In this document: positions 44,130-54,605 of the stretch, one piece after another
How the letters are laid out: each line of letters begins with the position of its first letter
How positions within the stretch are numbered: position 1 is the stretch's first letter
Origin: Cavia porcellus
Taxonomy: Eukaryota; Chordata; Mammalia; Rodentia; Caviidae
DNA length: 64,000 bases
Assembly (NCBI RefSeq): GCF_034190915.1
Contig: NW_026947488.1
Location: 7,388,501 to 7,452,500, forward strand
Direction: 5' to 3'
The notes under the pieces: generated by a model
Told to the model about the DNA's origin: nothing
The model's database searches: none
What the model saw: only the letters and a program-made list of their open reading frames with translations
Made by a program: the position numbers and the translations under genes

Positions 44130-44215
44130 CACTGGAGGTCAGCTGGAAAGGGTAAAGGTTGTTCAGTGTACACAGGAGGAAACTGAGGCATAGAAAAGCT
44201 AAGTCATGGGCTTAA
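44130..44215 (+). mobile_element. MIR fragment
   Basis: AGGAGGAAACTGAGGCATAG, then AAAAGCTAAGTCATGGGC. Confidence 0.55.
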
Positions 44216-45136
44216 GCAGACGAAACAAGAGCCCGATCGACCTGTAGCTCGCTGCTCGCTTCGTCTGCAGGACTCGCCTGGAAGGGACTCTCCAGCTGCC
44301 TTGTCTGACGGTAAACCCTGGCCCCCGCTGCGTGTGTCTGTGCCTGCCCTGTGGACCCTGTGTGGGGCCGCCTGGCTCACAGTGCATCCTCCGGCCCTGG
44401 CCCATGTGACACACCCAGCTGTGAGAAGCTGCGAACGGGAAGCAAAGCTCAGCACCCAGTGCGGGTGTCACAGGCCGGATGCTGTGGCTGGGATCAGCCC
44501 AGCAGTGGGGATGCTGTGATGGCAAAACTGGCTTTTGATCCTAGACTCATCGCCGCTTACTTGAGAGAGTCTGACTTTTCATCCGCGATGCTCACCGTTC
44601 TCCTGCAGCCAGTTGTGATTACAGCTGGGGAGCTCTGGACACCGCGGTGTGAGCACTGCCCCACAGAGACAGTGTCCGGATCCTGACTCCAGGGGAGCAG
44701 ATATCGCAGATGTCACGTGGGAGCCTTAGCACTTCCGGCCAGTTCAGTGCTGTCCTCCCAGGGTGGGGAACCGCACCAGGAATCTGCGGGTTTCCAGTTT
44801 TTAGGGGGTGCTCTAAATTGAGAGCCGCTGCTCCGAGTGGCTCCATCTGCCTAGAGCCGGGGATGACCCTGGGAGCCCTGCCTGGCCTCGTGGACCTTTC
44901 CCTCTCCTGCTGCTCTTGCTGTGCCACGTCACACCTTGTTTTTATGCTTTCTGAGGGGGCCTGACAGTCTTCCCAGCAGGACTGAGTCAGCGTGGACTGC
45001 TGTGATTCATTCCTAGGTCCATCAGGGAGGCTGATATATCCCCGTGTGCTTCCTTTCATCCCCATAAGTGGGTGTTCTGTGTGGCTGTCATCAGAAGGAG
45101 GCAGAGAAATGCAAAATAATTCCTTCAGAAGGAAGG

Positions 45137-45184
45137 AATTAGGGTCTGGTTTGATTCCCTCATTAGGGTCTGGTTTGATTCCCT
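45137..45184. repeat. 24-bp direct tandem duplication
   Basis: Two adjacent copies of an ATTAGGGTCTGGTTTGATTC...CTC unit without mismatches, pointing to a recent duplication. Confidence 0.9.
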
Positions 45185-45371
45185 CAGGCTTTTCCTCTGG
45201 ACTCGTGACCGAGCGGATATAGTTGCTTGTGTGGAAAATCATCTTGTCCTGTGCTGACAACTCAGTTTCGGGGGCCTTGCTATGCCAAGTGGGTTCTGGG
45301 ACCAGCAGCAGCAGCAGCAGCTCAGTGCCCGATGGGAAGGCAGGGTGCCAGGCCGCACCCAGGCCTGCTGT

Positions 45372-45640
45372 GTTAATCGGCTGTCCTGCTGTGGGACAAA
45401 ATACCTGCATCCCCAGTTAAGGAAGAGGGGTTTACGTTGGCTCACGGTTTCTGAGCCCTGACAGGCCTCAAGGTGAAACCATCATGGTGGAAGGGCTGAC
45501 CTCAGTGCCGGTATCATGCTGGCTTCTCTTTGTGAAGGAACAGAAATAAACTGTCTCACTCAGGGGGAGGCAGTGAGGAGCAAAGGTCCCCAGATGGCAT
45601 TCAGGTCTTAACCACCTCGTAAACTCACAGTAAGCACTGT
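45372..45640 (-). mobile_element. MaLR-type LTR fragment
   Basis: On the minus strand the 3' end reads CCGTGAGCCAACGTAAACCCC, then GCAGGTATTTTGTCCCACAGC and the terminal GATTAACACA. Confidence 0.6.
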
Positions 45641-47782
45641 GCCCCACGGTCAGTCTGTCTGAATGAATTACATATGAGGTTGTCAGCTGTCCCCCTTCAC
45701 TCTTGAGCCTCGTCCTCAGATAGGTCTGAGTGCTGTGCTGGGTGTGGGGCTGAGCTTGGAGATGAAGGAGACTGAGCACCTTCTCAACCATTCCCAGTGT
45801 GGATGGGTCACTAAGGCGGAGGGAGAGAGACGGATATACATCAGCTGAATTCACTCTGGAGACCTTGGTGTGGGCCGACCTTGAAGCTGAACTCAGGCTT
45901 TTGTGTTTTCCCAAGGCGTAAATCCATTGCTCCGGGCACTAATGATTCATAGGATCTCAGCAAACATTTTGTGGGGAGCGGAGGAGGGTTTCTTTGCATC
46001 TCATGCAAAGAGCCTCCTCTCAGCAGCCCCTGAAACACCCTCTTCCACAAGCCACCTGCTGTCCCCCAGTGCAGGTAGTCTCCAGCTGTTGGTCCCTGGG
46101 CCCTGTACATGGAGCTTCTGGATGCTTTTTGGAGACTCCACCCTCCAAAGTGGAGACCAAAGAGATTCAGCAGCTGAGAGTGCCCAGATTGCTGAGCATC
46201 AGCACACTCTGTGGTTACAATGGCTCTGTCCAGTAGCAGTGTGGTCACCACAGAAGAGGGCCATGGCGTAGCAGGCTGGCAGTACTGGTCCCGCTGCCCA
46301 GAGTGCTGCCTTCCATTTCACACCTTAATTAAGACCTGAGTGGCGTGGGGCTCTGTCTTGTCTTACTCTTAGTGTAATAGGAACATCGGATCCGAATTTA
46401 CCTTAGAGATACTGCCCTGGGCATTGGCTGCTATGCATGCTGTTTTTAGCTAGTTCACATTGCAAGTATGCAAACTCAACAGCAAACCAGATGAAAGCAG
46501 GCTGCTTTCACTGAGCTTGGCTCCCTTCCCTCTGCTCCTCACAGCCCTCGCTTCTCCCCTTTCCCTATCTGTCTGGCTCTCTGTGTCTCCCAGCCTGACT
46601 TCAGCCTCTTAAGAACAGTGCTGGCCTCTGAAGCTGTCAGCTGCTGTCGGTGAACAAGGATCAACATTATTGGCTTAGTAGCAGAAACGCCAGGATGAGA
46701 GCCAGCTTCTGCACGGCCGGATCCTGACACCCAAGTGTGAGCAGAGCGATGGGAGTCTTCCTTTCCTCAGCCTGTTTCCTCTGATGTTGGCTTTACCCTG
46801 CCCCTGCAGCCCACACAGCTGCACACCCAGAGCCCAGTGGAGGAAGGAGGCTCTGATGCCGCAGTTGAGGCGCAGGTGTTGATTGCCCAGGGCTGCTCCC
46901 TCTGGCAGGTGTGGGCAGTCACTGCCTTGAGGCTGGAGCTGAGGCGTGAAGGTGTCCCCTGAGACACAGGGTGGAGGTAACAATAACCTATGACTGCTGC
47001 AGGTACGGGCAAGGGCTGGACACTGCCCCCGGAATCTGGCCTGCCAGCCCAGAGGATGACCTGGTGACCGAGACAGCAGGACTCTTTCCTGGAGCCCGGG
47101 AGCCCAGCACTCCGAGCTCTCCTGGATGTTGGCTCTGAATGTTCTCCTCCTTTCCTGATAAACAGAATCCTTCAAAGCTGCTCTTGTGGCGCTTCTCCCT
47201 AAGGACCACCTGTCACAACAACCTCTTCAGAATCCTGCACACATCACGGAGTCAACGGGATTAACACAAGGACTGCTTCCTGTTACCATTAAGAGGAAAG
47301 CAGTCAGCACCGCAGCCAGCTGATGGCCAGGGGCCCATGCAGGCAGGGTTTGCGCGTGTGGGCTGCTTACTGAGGTGTTTAATGTGAAATGTGCTGTGTT
47401 TCTTTGCTTGGGGGAGCCCACAACACCGGCCACAGCTCTACATCTGCTCAGGTGACCGCCTTTGGGAAGCGCAATCGTGGTCTTGCTGTGACCGAAAGAA
47501 CAATGTGGCAGACAGCGAAGTCCTAAGAACCGGTCTGTGCATTTGTGGTGCTTTCATAAAAATATGCAAATAATACAGCTTAATGGATTTTCACAAGTAC
47601 ATCAAGACATAGGGGCCAGTGACATATCCCACAGCCTCTCATGCCACATAGTGGAGAACTTAGGGCAAGCTGCCGAGGGGGCTGGGTCCCGGCGGGGGTC
47701 AGGTGCTATGAGAGTTCTTTGTGCTGACTCTATTTTGTCTTTCCTTCCCTCTCTCCCTGCCTCCTTGCTTCCTTCCCTCCTT
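45641..47782. other. Single-copy DNA, no gene found
   Basis: About 2.1 kb. Frames of 120-170 residues occur on both strands over the same bases, with no domain. A CCTT-rich simple repeat precedes the next SINE. Confidence 0.45.
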
Positions 47783-47880
47783 TCTTTTTGTGGTACTGGG
47801 GTTTGAAACCTGGCCTCACACTAACTTAGGGGCGTCTTGGTTACTTCCTTACCACTGAGACACAATGCCCAGTTTCCCCA
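47783..47880 (-). mobile_element. ID-type SINE, diverged
   Basis: Antisense: GTGGTACTGGGGTTTGAAACC, then TTACCACTGAGACACAATGCCC. It sits at the 3' boundary of a MaLR LTR. Confidence 0.65.
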
Positions 47881-48236
47881 GTTTAAAGCAAGAAAGGTTT
47901 ATCGTGGCTCACAGTTTGTAGAGGTTTCAGTCCACAGTCAGCTCTGAGGCAGGGCAGCCGGGCAGCCGGGCAGCTGGGCAGCCAGGCATGGCAGAGGAGG
48001 CTGCTTCTGGCACAGCAGGCCGGAAGCAGAGAGAGGTCGAGGAGGAGAGAGCGGACCCTTGCAGGCCATGGCCTGCTGGGATTCACCTGCCTGTGCAGGC
48101 TTCACCTCCCAAACCGAATTCAGCTGTAAACTAAGTCCCTGCTGAGTATCACATCCCCAGGATCCGGTCACTGTCTGAAGCCCCACCTGTGGGCGCATAA
48201 AGCTTTGGGGACGTCCGGACACAAACACTCACACTA
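47881..48236 (-). mobile_element. MaLR-type LTR
   Basis: On the minus strand: GTTTGTGTCCGGACGTCCCC near 48225, GACTGTGGACTGAAACCTC near 47935, and AACTGTGAGCCACGATAAACC near 47910. A short GGGCAGCC array (47953-47985) has expanded within it. Confidence 0.7.
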
Positions 48237-48280
48237 GGTGAGTGGTCTGAGCTGCATCTCCAACTCTTGCTTGCTTTTTT

Positions 48281-48396
48281 CTTTGGTCTTTTTGAGACAG
48301 GGTCTCGCTGTGCAGTTCAGGCTGGTCTTGGGCTCACTTTGGAGCCCAGGCTGGTCTCGCACTTGCAATGATCCTCCTGCCTCAGCCTTCTTGTTT
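48281..48396 (-). mobile_element. B1-type SINE
   Basis: Antisense: TTTGAGACAGGGTCTCGCTG, then two AGGCTGGTCT blocks and CCTCCTGCCTCAGCCTTC. The family-specific internal duplication is present, as in 59352-59508. Confidence 0.85.
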
Positions 48397-48437
48397 GCTT
48401 TTTAAGCGAGCCTTGAACCACTGCTGCAGCATACTTA

Positions 48438-48535
48438 TTCGTGTCCCATTTTACCGATGAGAAAGTTGAATTTCGGTCATCATCACAGAGTAAACAGAAG
48501 ACACAGGGCTTGAACCCGGGTCTCTGACTCCAGAG
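48438..48535 (+). mobile_element. MIR fragment
   Basis: CCATTTTACCGATGAGAAAG, then GGGCTTGAACCCGGGTCTCTG. Confidence 0.7.
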
Positions 48536-49429
48536 ATGGGGCGCCCTGGGAATCCAGATGCACCTTGATTTGAGAACTCCACTGTAAGCGCCGTAACCCC
48601 AGAGGGCTGGCGATCACTTTCTCACCCCCTCTCACCTGCTCACTCTGACCCAGGGATCCCTATCTCCAGGGCAAGCGCTGACAGCATCTAGCTTGTGGGG
48701 CTTCGGTGAGGATTAGAGGAGTTATAATATGCGTCTGCTCGTAAGCGAGCCCTGGAGAGCACCGTTTATTAATTTCAGTCCGATAAAGGTGTTCTCAGAT
48801 GCAGAACCCAGAGCTCTTCAGTGGAATGAATTTTTTATTTTTGTTTGTTCTGCATTTTGTTATGTGGTTCCTGCCAGTTTCTGGAACCGCCGCCTCCTGC
48901 AGGGCCCCACAGTCACATAAGGCAGGTGGCATCTGCAGGGGGAAGCGAGGTAGGGAGGAGCTTCTGGCTCCTGGGGCGCTGAGTTTGGTGTTTTTAAGGA
49001 TGAGGATTGCTTGCAGGTTTAGGTGGCTCCTTGGGCTGGGTGTGTGTCACAATCTGAGTGAAAGGTCCAGGTGTCCAGACTCCACCCCTGAGCCCTGGTG
49101 CTGAAGATGAGGGGAAGGGCAGTTTCTCAGCTCCACGCCTGATGTCCTCACCAGATTGAAGGTCTCTGTGTCTGCTGTTGTCTTGGTTTGGAATTGAACT
49201 CATTTTAAATATGTGAATTGTCACTTATGCATTGAACGCATTTTTATTGACTGGTTTTATTTACCAGGGACTGCTCTCTAGTTGGAGAGATTGATGAGAA
49301 TCAAACAAGCCAAAAAAGTATGTTAATAGCAGTATGATCTGTGATAAAAACAATGCTGACAGGACTGCCCAAGGTTTTTAGAGATAACAGTGGGGAATGG
49401 CTTCTCCTGGGATTTGGGGTGGAGAATGT
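48536..49429. other. Single-copy DNA, no gene seen
   Basis: Nothing recognisable. Confidence 0.4.
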
Positions 49430-49800
49430 GCAATCAAGGAGTTGGTCATCCCAGGAAGATGGGGAAAGAGACTTTGGACAGAGGAAACAGAACATACAAT
49501 GGTCCTGGGGCAGGAGCACAGCAGACCAGAGCTCCATAAACAAGGAGGGATGTGCATGGGAGAGCTGGACAGCGGCCAGGTGAGTGGCTGGGATTTTATT
49601 CAGAATGTGACAGGAGACACTGGAGAATTTTGAGCAAGCGTGTGACCAGCTCTGCTTTGCAGTTTTACATGAGTTGTGCAGGCTGGGGCTGCCATGTGGA
49701 GGGCACAGCGGAGCTGAGGTGAAAGGCGGGGAAGAGTTGTTGCAGGCAGCTGAGTCAGGTAGAAATATTACAGGTGGTCAGACAGGGCTGGTCCTCAAGG
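49430..49800. mobile_element. Old mammalian-wide repeat (LINE-like)
   Basis: Pattern of an old repeat: AATGGTCCTGGGGCAGG, GGGATTTTATTCAGAATG, GAGAATTTTGAGCAAGCGTG. The family is not certain. Confidence 0.35.
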
Positions 49801-49999
49801 AGCCAGTGCGGAAGCCCAGATACCCTGCAACTGTGGGGGAGACAGGCAGCTCCTGCCGTGGGCCAGGCCTCAAGACAAAGGATCAAATGCACCCTCGGAT
49901 AAACGTCAGGGCCTGATATTCTAACTAGTCTCTGTCGCCTGAGGAAGCCAGGAGTCAGCATCCCAGCCCCTAGGGAAGAGTCACTGCTCTGTGTGTATG
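49801..49999. other. Unassigned DNA
   Basis: Nothing recognisable. Confidence 0.35.
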
Positions 50000-50310
50000 T
50001 GTTGCTACCTAACTCGCTTCCCCATTTGTCCCCGATTTAATCAGCTTTACCTGTGCAGTTAACCTCATTGGTTAACCACAGTTCTGTCCCACCTTATGCC
50101 CACCTTGCAAGTTCCCAGGTTTTTCCCACTTTAGACCCCTCTCACCTCATAATTTTACTCTACAAAGTCCCTGGAAAAGAGAGTCCTTGGCAACCTGTTC
50201 GGGACCCCTTCTGTCTCTCTCAGACAAGCTTTCTTTCTCTCAATAAATATATTCTGCTCTTAACCTTCGTTGTTCCTAAAACCCATTCTTTGATTTTTTT
50301 GTACCCGACA
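50000..50310 (+). mobile_element. ERV class I-like LTR
   Basis: TG-to-CA segment with an R-U5-like region: CTGTCTCTCTCAGACAAGC, an AATAAA signal (50242-50247) and a terminal TTTTTTGTACCCGACA. After it, GGTGGGGAGTTTCGTTCCCC at 50319-50338 is loosely like a tRNA-proline primer-binding site, but no viral genes follow. The 5' limit is approximate. Confidence 0.5.
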
Positions 50311-51317
50311 TACAGTAGGTGGGGAGTTTCGTTCCCCTATATCAGTTCTGGCCCAGGAGTGGCTCCTGTGTGTATTTGAGCTCCCAGCCTCTCTTAATGC
50401 CGTTGAAATCCACCTTGAAAGGCCAGTTCACACAAGGAACACGGGCACCGACTCCTCGCACCCATGAACGAGGGGCCAAGGGATTCTGCCTTGGAGGCAA
50501 GGTGAGAACTTAACATGCGGGTGAACGCTGTTGTGTGCTTTTATGTCCTGAATTGAGTATTTTCAATGTGTTTTGTTGGAGGGGGAGGGAGGGAGACAGA
50601 GAGGGGGCCTGCAGCCGCCAGGCGCATGTTACTTGACCCAGGCCCCCCAGGAGGGGAAACGTTGCATTTTCAAGCTTGACTTCCAGTGCGTTCCCCATCA
50701 CCTTCTGAGACAGGGGCAGGGGAGGAGGCGGCGATAGCCCAGCTCCCAGGGAAATTTCCTGAGAAATGGGCACCAGGAAAAGGGTCCCCAGACTGTAGTT
50801 TAGTTTTTGATGCTTCCCCCCCAGCCTCCGAGTGTCCAGGGCAATTCTAGCACAGAACGAACAGAACAGAGCAGGGAATGGTTGCCTCTGAATCTGGGTA
50901 ACCTCTTTCTGGACCATGCCGCAAACATCTGCATGGCGCCTCGAGCAGCAGAGACCCAGCAGCAGGGCAGCATGTGCCCCAGGGCCACCTGGGTCCCCCC
51001 ACATTGTCCAGTATGCTTACAGGGGCATTCGAGGCTCTGGATTGAGGGCAGAGGGAGGGGCTCGGGCAGCCTGAGTCCGAAGCTCCCCTTACCCACTTGG
51101 CCGGCTGGATTCCCAAAGCCAGTTTTCTCACCTGTCTCTGTTTTCAGATGCTTCATCTGTGAAATAAAGAACAGCGACACTGCAGGGCGACTGCAGGGTC
51201 CCAGCCACTGTGCCTGTGGGCTGCTGGCGTGGGGTCAGCAGTCGCTGCAGATAAGTGCATCCATCAGGCGCCTTCCAAAGTCCTCTGTGCCAGCACCTCT
51301 TTAAAATGTGGTTCTCT
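50311..51317. other. Single-copy DNA, no gene seen
   Basis: Frames of 126-165 residues overlap on both strands at 50510-51304. None has a recognisable domain. Confidence 0.4.
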
Positions 51318-51535
51318 GCCCCAGAGCAGTGGTGCATGCCTGTAATCTCAGCTGCTCAGGAGGCTGAGGCAGGAGGAGCCTGCCTACAAATTCGAGGCCA
51401 GTTTGCGGAACTTAGTGAGACCCTATCTTAAAAAATTAAAAGGTCTGGGGCATGGCTCAGAGGTGGAATACTGTGCCTGCCCAGCATGTGTAGGGCCCTG
51501 GGTTGAATTCCCAGTAACAAGGTGGGGAAAAAGGA
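51318..51535 (+). mobile_element. Composite B1+ID SINE, well preserved
   Basis: B1 part (GCAGTGGTGCATGCCTGTAATC to GTGAGACCCTATC), an A-rich linker, and the ID part (GTCTGGGGCATGGCTCAGAGG to GGGTTGAATTCCCAG). It is the clearest example of the fusion SINE in the window. Confidence 0.9.
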
Positions 51536-52329
51536 AGGAAAGAAGGAAAAGCAGAAAGAAAGAAGAAGACAGTCCTCAGCCCAGCAGCCCCTTCCTGAGG
51601 CGCTTCAGTCAGTGGTGCAGAATCTGGGGCCCCATCTCCGACCTGCTGAGTCACGCCGTGTCCTGGGCAGGGCTCTGCTGACTCCGGGGCACCCCGGGGG
51701 TGGGGGTGGGGGCTGGCACATCCCGAGGGAGAGCTGGATGCACTGGGATCCTGGAAACCTGCTGGTGGCAGCACGTGGTACAAAAAGCCACCAGCACCAG
51801 GACACAGGATGTGCTGCCAGCCCGACCCCTGGACGTTTGAGGACAGCCACAAGTGCTCATCTATACGATGACACATCTATTTTAGAGGTTGATGAGAGCA
51901 TAACTGAAGTAATCTGAAAACTGAGATGAAGAGAAGAAACGTAAGTTAATTTTCTCTGTTTACACGGAGCAAAGAGCCCATCATCCCGATAGACGTTAAT
52001 GCAGTTTTCAAGGACAGTGGGTCCCCTTTTCCGCGTTCCCTGAGCTGCCTGCTGCAGTTTTCCTGTTCGGCTTCGGGGTTAACATAATGAGGGGCCGTGG
52101 TACAGGAACCACAAGTCTGGTAACTCTGGAAACTAAATCGGGTGTTTTGGTTGTTTGGTTAAAATGCGTTGCCCTAGAAAAGGCTGCCCGCCCCATCGAT
52201 GGAGTTATTTATTCCATTTCTGAAATAGTTCCTGAGCTTCAATATAACACACAGCAGCTATGGGCAGACCTCAGGGTGATTCCAGCTGTGGGCCACAGCT
52301 CAACACAAGCTTAGCAGCCACGAAAGCAT
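51536..52329. other. Single-copy DNA between the SINE and the presumed MC3R 3' end
   Basis: A GAAA-rich tail, then non-coding DNA with G runs at 51691-51713. No gene recognised. Confidence 0.4.
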
Positions 52330-52335
52330 TTTATT
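52330..52335 (-). promoter_or_regulatory. Candidate MC3R poly(A) signal
   Basis: AATAAA on the minus strand, about 1.3 kb past the MC3R stop codon. A second AATAAA lies at 52208-52213. No repeat that I recognise separates them from the coding exon. Use by MC3R is inferred from position only. Confidence 0.35.
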
Positions 52336-53630
52336 ATTTCCAAGCATCACAAGAAACAAGTGGTTTTGCTTATCTGAGCAGAAATTTTTCAGGGACAAAA
52401 AAAATCCACAAGAACCAAATGCAGACATTCTGTAAGCACGCCCCCTCCCCAGTGTGCTCAGCAAAAGGTAGCCACGATGGTACAGCAAAGACACAGCACA
52501 GAAGAAGAATTCACAGCGGGGAGCTGTGTGTTACACAAATGAAAGACACCCAGGCCAGGAAAGGACCGGGCAGAGGACCCCGAAGCGTCGTCAGAACCCT
52601 AACCCTCTGCTCGGGAGGAAGCTGCTTTATCTGACAAAAGCATGAATGTTGATAACTACGTCCCACAACGTGGGCATCATGCCGAGCCAAGGGAGCAGCG
52701 AGCCAGAAAACATTCTTTCACCAGCGCCGTTGGCTTAACTATGGGATGGAGACACAGTTACTACGAGCAGAAAGGAGCTCCCAAGAAAGCCTCGTCCCAC
52801 TTCTGCAGCTTCTCAAAGTACAGTGGAAGGGCTTCTTGGAAAGTATACACACAGCCCTCCGCCCGCCAGTTCCTCTCCTGTTTTAAAGGCAGTAAAAGAA
52901 GAACAAGAAAATATCTTTTAGTTTTTTGTAAGGTAACCCGTGGAATAGCAAGATATTCACACACAAAACACAGCGCGAACGTCCTGGTCACCCCCAGCAT
53001 TTCCCCTTCCTCGGTGGGTTTTGCAGGCTGCCTTCACTGACTGCGCTAACCCCAGGAGAGCAGCAGAGGGGAAGCGGGGACCCCTCTGTGCTGTTTTGGA
53101 AGCTGGCAAGGGCTGGTGAGTCAGAAGCGGGGAAGCAGCATCCCATCGCTTTCCCCACAAAGAGTTCGCTGTTTTGAGGCTGTCGTTTTCCTGTGAATCA
53201 AGTCATAGGCTGCAAGCTCGATGTTTCACAGAAGCAGCACAAAGCTACCTGGGCAGCCTGCAGGCGGAGGGCCGAGCTGTTAGGTTCGCTTGCAGGGGAC
53301 TCGAGCCAGCTTCCTGTTCGTGAGCATCCGCAGCCCGGACAGCAGAGGGACGCGGTGCGAGGTGGAGGAGCAGGCGGGCACTGCAAGCCCTGGCGTGGCG
53401 CGGGGAACTCGCTGCTGTCTGCAGTGACCACGAGGAGACCGGAGGTGACTGACCACTCTGGGGTCCTCCTGGGGGCCCGTTCTTGTCACTTTCTCTTTTA
53501 AAAAACCATCGTGGCTGTTGACACATTTTCATACCTTCTAGGTCCTTTTCTTACCCTGTCTAAACACCTCTGCTGGATACTGAGGCAAAGGGGCCCTGTG
53601 CTGACCGCTTGGTCCCCCGGTCCCCACGCC
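52336..53630 (-). other. Presumed MC3R 3' UTR / downstream flank
   Basis: 1.3 kb of non-repetitive DNA immediately downstream of the MC3R stop. Several short frames occur on both strands but none resembles a protein family. It could be the 3' UTR if the signal at 52330 is used. Confidence 0.35.
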
Positions 53631-54605
53631 CTACCTCAAGTTCGCGGCGCCGTTGCAGCCGCAGAGAATCTCCTTGAAGGTGTTGCGCAGCTCCAGGCTG
53701 CGGAAGGCGTAGATGAGCGGGTCGATGACCGAGTTGCACATGATGAGGACCAGGTAGGTGTTGAAGTGGGCGGTGTAGCAGATGCAGTAGGGGTTGGTGG
53801 GGCAGGTGATGATGAGGATGAGGTGCAGGAAGAAGGGGGCCCAGCAGAAGATGAACACGCCCAGCAGGATGGTGATGGTGACGGCGCCCTTCATGCAGGA
53901 GCGCTGGGGCGGGGCCGCCCCGTCGGCTGGCGGCAGCACGGCGATTCTCTGGACGTGCAGCCGGGCGAACAGGAACATGTGGACGTAGAGGGTGCCCATG
54001 AGCAGCACCATGGCGAAGAATAGCGTGATGAGACACACGATGACCATCTTGCTCTCGGAGTAGACGATGAACACCACGCCGCAGACGCCACAGCACAGCC
54101 AGATGCCCACGATAGAGGCCAGGGCCTTCCTCACGGTCATGATGCTGTGGTAGCGGAGGGCGTAGAAGATGGTCACGTACCTGTCCACCGCGATGGCCAA
54201 GAGGTTGCAGATGGAGGCCACCAGCGAGATGCAGATCATGGAGTCGAAGATGTTGTCCATGTGCTGGATGAAGCGGTCCTCGAGGGCCAGGGCGTTGCTG
54301 TTGACCACGGCAATCATGACGGTCTCCAGGGCGTTGGACACGCTCACCAGCAGGTCGGCCGCGGCCAGGCTGCAGAGGAAGAAGTACATGGGCGAGTGCA
54401 GGTTGCCGTTCCTGACCACGGCCAGGATGACCAGGATGTTCTCCAGCAGGCTGACGATGCCCAGGGCCAGAAAGACCTCGGGCTTGATGAAGACCTGCTC
54501 ACAGAAGCCGCCGCTGCTCTGGTTGCCGAGGGAAGAGGGAGCCGGGAGCTTGGAGCTGTTAGGTGGCATCGGGTGGGCAGAGGATGGGCAGCAGGACGTG
54601 TTCAT
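53631..54605 (-). CDS. MC3R: Melanocortin-3 receptor
   Basis: Class A G-protein-coupled receptor for alpha-, beta- and gamma-MSH and ACTH. It couples through Gs to cAMP at the plasma membrane and acts in hypothalamic control of energy balance and growth timing (family knowledge). The 324-residue frame is intact, in one exon as usual for melanocortin receptors. N-glycosylation sites lie at N2, N16 and N28. The melanocortin-binding acids E94, D117 and D121 are present, as are SPMYFF (71-76), DRY (141-143), CWAP (254-257) and DPLIY (295-299), with cysteines C315 and C317 in the tail as possible palmitoylation sites. MC3R rather than MC4R or MC5R is indicated by [12 protein letters not shown] (35-46) and EILCGCN (312-318). 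It aligns ungapped with the human protein to about residue 319, then ends AANLR. No in-frame ATG lies upstream before a stop, so the shorter (human 323-residue-type) start applies. Confidence 0.98.
   Translation of the reverse strand: MNTSCCPSSAHPMPPNSSKLPAPSSLGNQSSGGFCEQVFIKPEVFLALGIVSLLENILVILAVVRNGNLHSPMYFFLCSLAAADLLVSVSNALETVMIAVVNSNALALEDRFIQHMDNIFDSMICISLVASICNLLAIAVDRYVTIFYALRYHSIMTVRKALASIVGIWLCCGVCGVVFIVYSESKMVIVCLITLFFAMVLLMGTLYVHMFLFARLHVQRIAVLPPADGAAPPQRSCMKGAVTITILLGVFIFCWAPFFLHLILIITCPTNPYCICYTAHFNTYLVLIMCNSVIDPLIYAFRSLELRNTFKEILCGCNGAANLR

Larger units (their letters stand above)
42851..45371. other. Single-copy DNA, no gene found
   Basis: About 2.5 kb. The 263-residue minus frame at 44619-45410 starts inside a MaLR LTR and includes a tandem duplication, so it is not a gene. 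A MIR fragment lies near 44130-44215. Confidence 0.45.

Noticed and set aside
44619..45410. 263-residue minus-strand frame
   Set aside because: It starts in a MaLR LTR, contains a recent 24-bp tandem duplication and shows no family features.
53560..54096. 178-residue minus frame within MC3R
   Set aside because: It is out of frame with the receptor and arginine/proline/histidine-rich, a codon-shift shadow.
53631..54605. MC4R or MC5R as the identity of the receptor
   Set aside because: The amino-terminal and carboxy-terminal motifs and the ungapped fit to the human MC3R length single out MC3R.
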